Positions 57,076-64,000 of a stretch of DNA of 64,000 nt are shown here, piece by piece. Within the stretch, counting starts at the first letter, position 1. The number at the start of each line of letters is the position of its first letter. Below the pieces are notes generated by a model. The model worked only from the letters and a program-made list of their open reading frames with translations. It ran no database searches and was not told the origin of the DNA. The DNA comes from Diphasiastrum complanatum. Lineage: Eukaryota > Streptophyta > Lycopodiopsida > Lycopodiales > Lycopodiaceae. Position numbers and translations under genes: made by a program. The stretch is taken from NCBI GenBank assembly GCA_029204225.1, contig CM055109.1, forward strand, positions 48,570,599 to 48,634,598, in the 5' to 3' direction.

Positions 57076-58611
57076 ATGGGATCAGTGGGAGCCTACCTTC
57101 TAGAAGCTAGTGAGAGGTTAAATTCTACCAATTATGCTATTTGGAAAGTGAGGATGGAGTCACTAATGGTGCTCTAGGATCTTTATGAGTTTCTAATAGA
57201 TGATGAAGATGAACCTCTAGGTGCACAAGAATTAGTGAGATACAAGAAGAGGTCTAGGCTTGCACTTCACTGTATTAAGATGAATGTAAGCAATGATCTT
57301 TTAAGGGAAGTATCATCATGTAAGAGTGCTAAAGAGGCTTGGGAATCTTTAAAATCTATCTATGAGTCTAGTAACACTTCGAGGGTTCTCATGCTTAGGA
57401 ATCAGATTTTACAAAGCATGAAGAGGAGTGATGAGAGTGCACAAGATTATGTGCTAAGAATCAAATCTCTTAATAGGGAATTAGCTTCCATTGGAGAGAA
57501 GATTCAAGATAGTGAGCTTGTTCAGATTGTCCTAAATGGTCTAGGGATTGGCTTTACAAATTTGGTCCAAAGCTTTGCAATCCAAGACACTTTGCATACT
57601 GTAGAAAAGCTACACAATGTATTAGTAGCTGAAGAGTGTAGGATGTTGCATACCAATGCAAGAATGAATGCTATTTCTCTGCAGGATGGTGATGAGAAAG
57701 CTAATTTCTCATTCAAAAGCAAGAAGAAGACCAATGGCAAGAAGAAGCACTTCAAGGAGACCAAGGAGGAGGATGAGACTTCAAGCTCAAAGGGCAAGAT
57801 CAAAGACAAGTCCAAGTACAAATGTTTTTTCTGTGGAAAGAAAGGACATTTTGCATCAGAATGTCTCAAGAAGAAGAAGACACAAGAGAGCAAACAAAGC
57901 AATATTGCACATCAGGAGGAAGAGGAGGATGAAGAGTCATCCTTGATGGTTTCCAACAAACCACCATCATCCAAGAGCAACACCAATGATTCTTGGTGGA
58001 TTGATAGTGGGGCAAGTTCCCACATGACATATCAAAAGGACATATTCTCCACCTTACTTTCTTACAATGACTTACATAGATCAATCTATACTACAAGTAG
58101 TCAAGAATGTAAGATAAGTGGAATAGGAACAATTCTCTTGTATGTGGGATCATCCAAAAGGATGAATCTAGATAATGTTCTTTATGTTCCTAAGTTAACC
58201 AAAAATTTGCTTAGTGTTGGCCAGTTAATGGATAATGGCCTAGATGTACAATTTAAGCATGGAGTTTGTTCCATCCTTAGAAATGATGAATGTATAGCCA
58301 AAGGCTTTAAGCAAGGTAGATTGTTTAAGCTTGATGCTAATATTGCAGTGGAGAGTGTTAACTTGGCAAAGGTGGAGCTATCAAAGGTGGAACTGTGGCA
58401 CAAAAGGTTGGGCCACCCCAACTACAAAGCCATGGAATCTATGGCTACAAAGGAGCTTGCAGTTGGACTCCCCAAGCATTTGTCAAAGTGTGGGAAGAGA
58501 TGTGAAGCATGCAGCCTCTCAAAGGCTCACAAACTACCCTTCTCAAGATCTACATCAAGATCAAACTCTCCTCTTGAACTCATCCATTCGGATGATGTAC
58601 CTCTTGTCTAG
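57076..58611 (+). pseudogene. element B gag-protease and start of integrase
   Basis: The ATG at 57076 begins MGSVGAYLLEASERLNSTNY, followed by WKVRMESLMVL and an in-frame TAG at 57175-57177 (probably CAG originally). The frame then stays open to 58611. It contains the gag helical domain, a perfect knuckle CFFCGKKGHFASEC near 57825, protease WIDSGASSHM near 57997, pre-integrase LWHKRLGHPN near 58395 with CEACSLSKAH, and the first integrase Asp in LELIHSD. The frame is lost at an ~80-bp deletion, judged against the sister copy G, which still encodes NGGARYYVIF at this point. The result is a premature stop after DDVPLV. Confidence 0.9.
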
Positions 58612-61018
58612 CAAATCAATGGTGTTTGATTCTTTTGTAAAGTTCAAGACTTTGGTAGAAAATCAACTTAGTACCAAGATTAAGGTATTAAGGAGTGATA
58701 ATGGAGGTGAATATATCTCCAATAAGTTGATTGACTTTTGTAGTTCTAATGGCATAAAGAGGGAGTTGTCATGTCCATACACCCCTCAACAAAATGGAGT
58801 GAGTGAGAGAAAAAATAGATCTCTTTGTGAGTGTGCTAAGGCCTTAAGGCTAGATGCTTCTCTATCCAAACCATTTTGGGGTGAAGCAATAACTTGTGCT
58901 AACTATTTGTGCAATAGATTGCCAAACCAAGCCATTGGAGGAATCACACCATTTGAAGCTCTATTTGGAGAGAAGCCCAATCTCAAGGATCTCAAAGTTT
59001 TTGGATCCACTTGCTATGTACACCAATCCTTGGATAAGAGAAGGAAGGATGATGCAACATCCATCAAAGGCATCTTTGTGGGATATGGTGAGAATAGCAA
59101 AGGTTATAGAGTCTTCAATCCCATCACTAGCAAGGTGATAGTGAGTAGGGATGTTATTTTTAATGAAGGACATGCTTGTGATTTGGATGATAATGCTACT
59201 AATCATCTTGATGCCAAGGATCATGCTAGGATGGAGGAGGAGCTTCCAAGTGAAGAAGAACTTGAAGATCCACCTCAAGATGCAAAAACTCCAAGAACTC
59301 CAAGAAGATCTACAAGGGCAAGATCCGAGCCATTGAGGCTCACCTATGATGGTCAAGGTGATCAAAGGGAAGGCTCATCATCTTTCACATCTTACACCTT
59401 TCTTACTTCAATGTTAGATGAGCCAACATGCTATGAAGATGCTTGTAAGTCTAAAAGTTGGATGGATGCTATGCAAGTAGAGTATGATGCTCTTATTGAG
59501 AATCATACTTGGGATCTTGTGGATCTTCCTCAAGGGAAGAAACCTCTTGATTGCAAGTGGGTGTTTAGATTGAAGTATAATCAAGATGGATCAATAAGCA
59601 AGCATAAAGCTAGGCTTGTTGCCAAAGGTTTTTTACAAACCAAAGGCATTGATTATGATGAGACTTTTGCTCCTGTGGCTAAGCTTGTTACTATCAGGTT
59701 GATCATTAGTCTTGCTACAACCTTCAATTGGGAGCTATTCCAACTTGACTTCACAAATGCATTCCTCAATGGTTATTTGGAGGAAGAGATCTACATGAGG
59801 CAACCCGAGGGCTTCATCAAGGCAAAGCATGAAGGAAAGGTGTGTTTTTTGAAGAAGAGCCTTTATGGGCTCAAGCAAGCACCTACAACATGGTACTCTA
59901 GGCTAAACTCTTTTCTCATTTCCATCAATTTTGTAATGAGTGCCTATGATCCATCATTGTATATAAGTTTTCATGATGGCATGATCATTATTCTTGTTTT
60001 GTATGTAGATGACAGTATCTTGAGTGGTAATGATCTAGATGGAATTAGAGATGTAAAAATTGCTTTAGCAAAAGAGTTTAAGATGGTAGATCTTGGCCTA
60101 TTGAGCTTCATTCTTGGAATAGAGGTTATTAGAGGATGTGATTTTAGCTTCATTTGTCAATCTAAATATGCTACATCCATCCTAGATAGATTTGGAATGA
60201 AGAATTGTAAAGGCATTGAGACACCAATGGAGCAACATGTAAAAGCATCTATTGGTTGTGATGAAGCATCCTTTGAGGACATCACATTATATAGAAGGCT
60301 TATTGGCTCCTTGATCTATTTAACTATAACTAGACCTGATCTTAGTTATAGTGTTGGAAAGTTAAGCCAATTCATGCAAAGTCCTCTAGTTTCACATTGG
60401 AAGATGGCCAAAAGAGTTCTTAGATACATTTCATTCACTAAGAATTTTGGTATTTTGTATAGAGGAACTAATCTTGGCTTAAGAGCCTATAGTGATTCGG
60501 ATTTTGCAGGTGACAAAGTGGATAGAAGATCAACAAGTGCCTTTGCCACCTTTCTATGTGATGGAGTAGTATCATGGCTTTCCAAAAAGCAAGATACCAT
60601 CTCCCTATCTTCCACAGAATTCGAATACAAGGCCTTGACATCAACATGCAAGGAGGTCTTGTGGCTCAAAAGGCTATTGGTGGAGCTTCATGTCATGGAA
60701 GAGGAGATCCCTATCATCTATTGTGACAACCAATCAGCTCAATCACTTGCAACTAATCCTACATTCCATGCAAGGAGCAAACACATCGAAATTGCTCATC
60801 ATTTCGTGAGGGAAAAAGTGCAAGCTAAAGAAATCAAGCTCCAACACGTGCCATCATCAAGTTGCTTGGCTGATTTGTTTACTAAACCTTTACCTAAAGA
60901 TTCATTTGTCAAGCTTAGATCTTCAATTGGAGTTATTGATAAAAGCATTGTCATCTCCAAGGCTAGATTTGAGGAGGAGTGTGAAAAATTGCCTACATTG
61001 GCAAATCTAGCCATGTAG
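58595..61018 (+). pseudogene. element B integrase core, reverse transcriptase and RNase H
   Basis: This continues pol in the next frame from YLLSSKSMVFDSF. Integrase Asp is in LRSDNGGEY and Glu in NGVSERKNR, the tail in VSRDVIFNEG, RT in FTNAFLNGYLEEEIYMRQ and LYVDDSILSG, and RNase H in SDSDFAGDKVDRRSTSA, SLSSTEFEYKAL and CDNQSAQSLA, ending LADLFTKPLPKDSF and RSSIGVIDKSI. No stop occurs for over 800 codons. The frame runs past the purine tract and into the 3' LTR, ending EKLPTLANLAM at 61018, so the last 13 or so residues are LTR-encoded. Translation from its own upstream Met codons would not start in pol. Confidence 0.9.
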
Positions 61019-61670
61019 AATATTGTACATTTTGTCAATATTGTTTGTTGGTTACTTGAATGGCCAATGTGCCACTTGTACATACACACCTAAATTAGGT
61101 TACCACGAGTCAAGAGGAGTGGTTGTGTCTATTTGGTAGTGATTCCTACTTTGTAGGATCTAGACCATGATTTATGATGAGATTTGTACCTACCATGCAC
61201 CTACCAAGCATGACTTTTGGATCTAGGCTAGGGTTTTCACATTAGGGCAAGAAAGTGGAGTCTACTTCCTTATTACATGCTGGATTTTCACCTAACTTTG
61301 CAAAGGAAGTGTGTTTTACTATGTATTCCCATTCTCCATAGTGAGAAGATAGAAACTTTTTGGAGCCTCAAGGAGAAACTCGAGTTTCCTCTCATTGTAT
61401 GGTGATTACTCTATTTTTCCAATGAAACCCAGCTTTGGCACTTTGTAAACACTGTCTACAGGCCGTACTACAGCCTTATTTCCACACGTGTGGAGTTGGA
61501 TTATACTAATTGATCAATGCTTTGATTGTCTCTACTTGTTTCCTATCAAGCTGCTAAACTAGATCTTGTTTTCTGATGACTAGTCTCTGATAGATTGTTT
61601 AACAAGCATACAATCGCCTTGTGGATCATTCAAAGATCCATTTATGGTCCTTAGTACTGTACTTTTCACA
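60980..61670 (+). repeat. 3' LTR of element B (691 bp)
   Basis: Same boundaries as the 5' copy, ending CTTTTCACA. The palindrome CCACACGTGTGG is at 61482-61493. Its first 39 bases are also the end of the pol reading frame. Confidence 0.95.
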
Positions 61671-63725
61671 TTTATTCTTTGCCTTGTTTTTCTTCTTTGT
61701 TTAGTTCCTCTAATGCTACCCCTCAAGCTGCCTTCACCTGCCTGCCCACTGTCCCAATTACCCTCAAGGTGCAGGTTGCATTGCATCTTGGAGCCTGGAG
61801 GTGTAACACAAATGATGTTCAATGCTTGTACAAAGTTATCATATATTGAGAAAAAAAACAATCAGATGAAACAAAGTGCAATAGAGCAAGCTTACTATGA
61901 CATTGCTAAAGAATGAATAATCGCGTAGCACAAGCAAAACTCGAAATGCTCGTAGAACATTCGTGCATAACGGTCTTTTCCAAGAGCGCTCTCGATAGTA
62001 GTGTGGATCCTGTAATGAAAGACATAGAGCTCATACTTGTCCATATGATCGATTGTTTTTAAGAAAGAATGCAGAGAAAGCACTCAATACTTAGCCAAGC
62101 GACAAGAGAAAACTTCAGCTGAAGAAGACAATGGTTCACATTTATATCTACGCATTTAGTTGTTAGTTGATTATCTTTGTCCGCAACATTCAGGTTGTAC
62201 ATCTTCACATATGCTAATTTATCCGAGGGCTCTCATGGTGGGTATAATGAGGTGACAACAGATAACAATAGCAAAAAAATACTTGGTCTTCATGATTGCA
62301 GTCAATATGTCAAGGAGAATAAATTGTCAACTAGTATTGGAAGCCCAATGACAATAATTTTATGATGAATTTGCATTTTAAATATTTTAGATATTAATTT
62401 TGATTTGTGATTTGTGATTAATTTTTTTTTAAATGCAAATAGTTATGCATACATACCAATAGTTTTTACATACATACCAATTATTTTTATTTTTATTTTT
62501 ATTTTTATTTTCATATGTATTTTCTTTGCAATCAAATGACGACATTCCACAAACTGTACAATATTTTATATTTTTTATAGTTTGATTTGTTAAATTATTC
62601 CGTACATCATCTAATTCATTAATCTCATACCAGCTATTACAACATGGACAAAATTGTTTTTTATAATTAAGAAAAGTTCTTTATCTAGCTATTAATTGTT
62701 TTTTTTCATTGTAATTAACTTTTTATTCGAATTATTTTATAACATAACTTAAGAAAGTGATTACATTTCTAACATACCTCCAAATATATTGTGTCTTTTG
62801 TAATTAATGGGATAATTTTTTATTAATCTTTGAGGGTAGGTAGGTGTGCCCACCTGGTATTTGTTTAGATCTTTGTAATTAATGCCCTTGATCTCAAGAG
62901 TTTTGGTGTTTCTCTCATGTTACTCAAGTGATAAGAAAATCCAATCAAATATATTCAAATCCATTTGAACTCTAAAGAAATAAAGTCATTGGTATTTGTT
63001 GAGTCCAATAGGGTCCTGATTTTGGTGTGAGAATCAAATTTGTTGTGCTTTCATCTTGGTGACCAAAGCAAGGTCTAATTTCCAATTGACTAGATTTTTG
63101 TGTGGTGTGATTCTAGAGTTTGTAGATCTTGCTAGTGTTTTGAATCTTGTTCAAATTAAGTTGTTTGGAGGTCACAAAGTCATTATTAGATTCCTTTCAC
63201 ACGTGTGTACTTTGTGTACAAGAAAATTTGAAGTTGGCATATGATTGTATGAAGCTCAAATTGATTCTGGTCAAGCTTTCTTTGTGAGAGTGTGAGGGTC
63301 AAGGGTGTCTAGAATAGGGAGCATTTCATATTTGAGTGTACAATCTTGGTTGAGATCTTGATGAATCTGTAGATGTCAATTTCTTCAAATTGTTCAAGCT
63401 AGTCAAGATTGGTGAAAATCTAGGACATAGTTTGTTGTCAAACCAATTAAATTTTAATTCAACTCTAAATGTTAGATTCTTTGGGACAGGGGTGATTGGG
63501 TCTTATTTTCATGTGTTTGAAGCAAATCTTACATGTCAAGTTTGTGTGATCTAGATGAGATCTATTTTTCACAATGACTAGATTTTGGGTGAAGATTGGT
63601 TCCAAGATTTGTGACCTAAATCTTTCTAAATTTTTGATGTGTTCAAATCTAGTCTGATGTGCCACAAAATCAATTTGTAGAATCATTTCACAATTGTGTA
63701 CTTTGTGTACAAGTACTTTCTAATT
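61671..63725. other. unassigned AT-rich sequence, then leader of a further copia element
   Basis: The first bases continue the sequence that element B interrupted (TTTAT duplicated). No gene was recognised. A short (ATTTTT)n stretch lies near 62485-62513. The last ~700 bp, with repeated CACAAGTG/CACACGTGTG words, may be the leader or LTR of the copia fragment that starts at 63726, but no primer site was found. Confidence 0.45.
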
Positions 63726-64000
63726 ATGGCATCAATAGGAGGCTACCTATTGGAGGCAAGTAAGAGATTCAATTGCTATTATTGTGGCAAGAAGGGGCAT
63801 GTTGCCTTGAAGTGCTACACGAAGGAAAGACATGAAAAAAAGAAAGAAAGAAGCCAAGGGAACTTTATAAGTGGATTGATAGTGGGGTGAGTTCACATAG
63901 CACAAGGCAAAGGGAGTATTTATATTCATTTTCATCATGTTCAAGCTCCAAGAAGTCTGTTCTTGTTGAAAATGGTGTTAAATGTGAGATTCATGGGATA
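63726..64000 (+). pseudogene. copia gag-protease start with internal gag deletion, cut by window end
   Basis: The ATG at 63726 begins MASIGGYLLEASKRF, the standard start of the C/B-type gag. It is fused directly to the zinc knuckle CYYCGKKGHVALKC, so about 240 residues of gag are missing. A frameshift follows, and the protease reads WIDSGVSSHSTRQREYLY in another frame, continuing past the window. Its relatives B and C place about 240 residues between those two points. Confidence 0.75.

Larger units (their letters stand above)
55754..61670 (+). mobile_element. complete but defective Ty1/copia element B (5917 bp)
   Basis: It has two 691-bp LTRs (55754-56444 and 60980-61670) with about 12 differences, and a 5-bp target duplication TTTAT at 55749-55753 and 61671-61675. 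The primer site lies directly after the 5' LTR and the purine tract GAGGAGGAG directly before the 3' LTR. It interrupts the degenerate gypsy copy. It is older than element C but still structurally whole. Coding damage: a stop in gag and an ~80-bp deletion in integrase. Confidence 0.95.

Overview
The window is nuclear DNA from a land plant with a large, retrotransposon-rich, AT-rich genome. The evidence is a plant-type GLE1 gene with GT-AG introns of up to about 4 kb, a plastid-targeted plant glutamate-cysteine ligase, Ty1/copia elements carrying the usual plant initiator-Met-tRNA primer site (TGGTATCAGAGCC), a tRNA-derived SINE and many dinucleotide microsatellites. A rosid is unlikely because GSH1 lacks one cysteine of the rosid-type CC1 pair. 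I cannot choose firmly between a gymnosperm, a fern-type plant and another non-rosid.

Layout. 1-2373: unassigned, probably intron or upstream sequence of GLE1. 2374-10608 (+): the last six recognisable exons of GLE1, an mRNA-export factor. 11.7-12.3 kb: a worn MULE-like transposase. 13.9-14.4 kb: an array of TTCNNGAA palindromes, followed by an isolated 267-codon ORF that looks like a plant transposon-protein domain. 15.4-24.7 kb: minus-strand Ty1/copia wreckage from at least two families (H and G), with three copies of a 153-bp GAAAC-rich tandem repeat. 26.8-31.8 kb (+): a decayed copia element (E) that ends abruptly in a Ty3/gypsy integrase fragment. 32.2-33.4 kb: tandem copies of an unknown ~120-residue coding unit. 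33.8-40.0 kb (-): a very young copia element (C), complete with LTRs and target-site duplication, inserted in the gag of an older copia element (D). 42.7-43.1 kb: a 200-bp-arm foldback. 44.9-45.0 kb: a tRNA-Asp-like SINE. 45592-47127 (+): an intact, intronless GSH1. 49.7-55.75 kb: rearranged copia and gypsy remains. 55754-61670 (+): a structurally complete but coding-defective copia element (B) inserted in the gypsy copy. 63.7-64.0 kb: a gag-deleted copia start that runs off the window.

Only GLE1 (partial) and GSH1 look like working host genes. GLE1 serves at the cytoplasmic face of the nuclear pore with the DEAD-box helicase that releases mRNPs. GSH1 makes gamma-glutamylcysteine in plastids, the first step of glutathione synthesis. 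They are not functionally linked and are separated by about 35 kb of mostly nested mobile DNA. No operon, CRISPR array, defence island or bacterial-type system is present.
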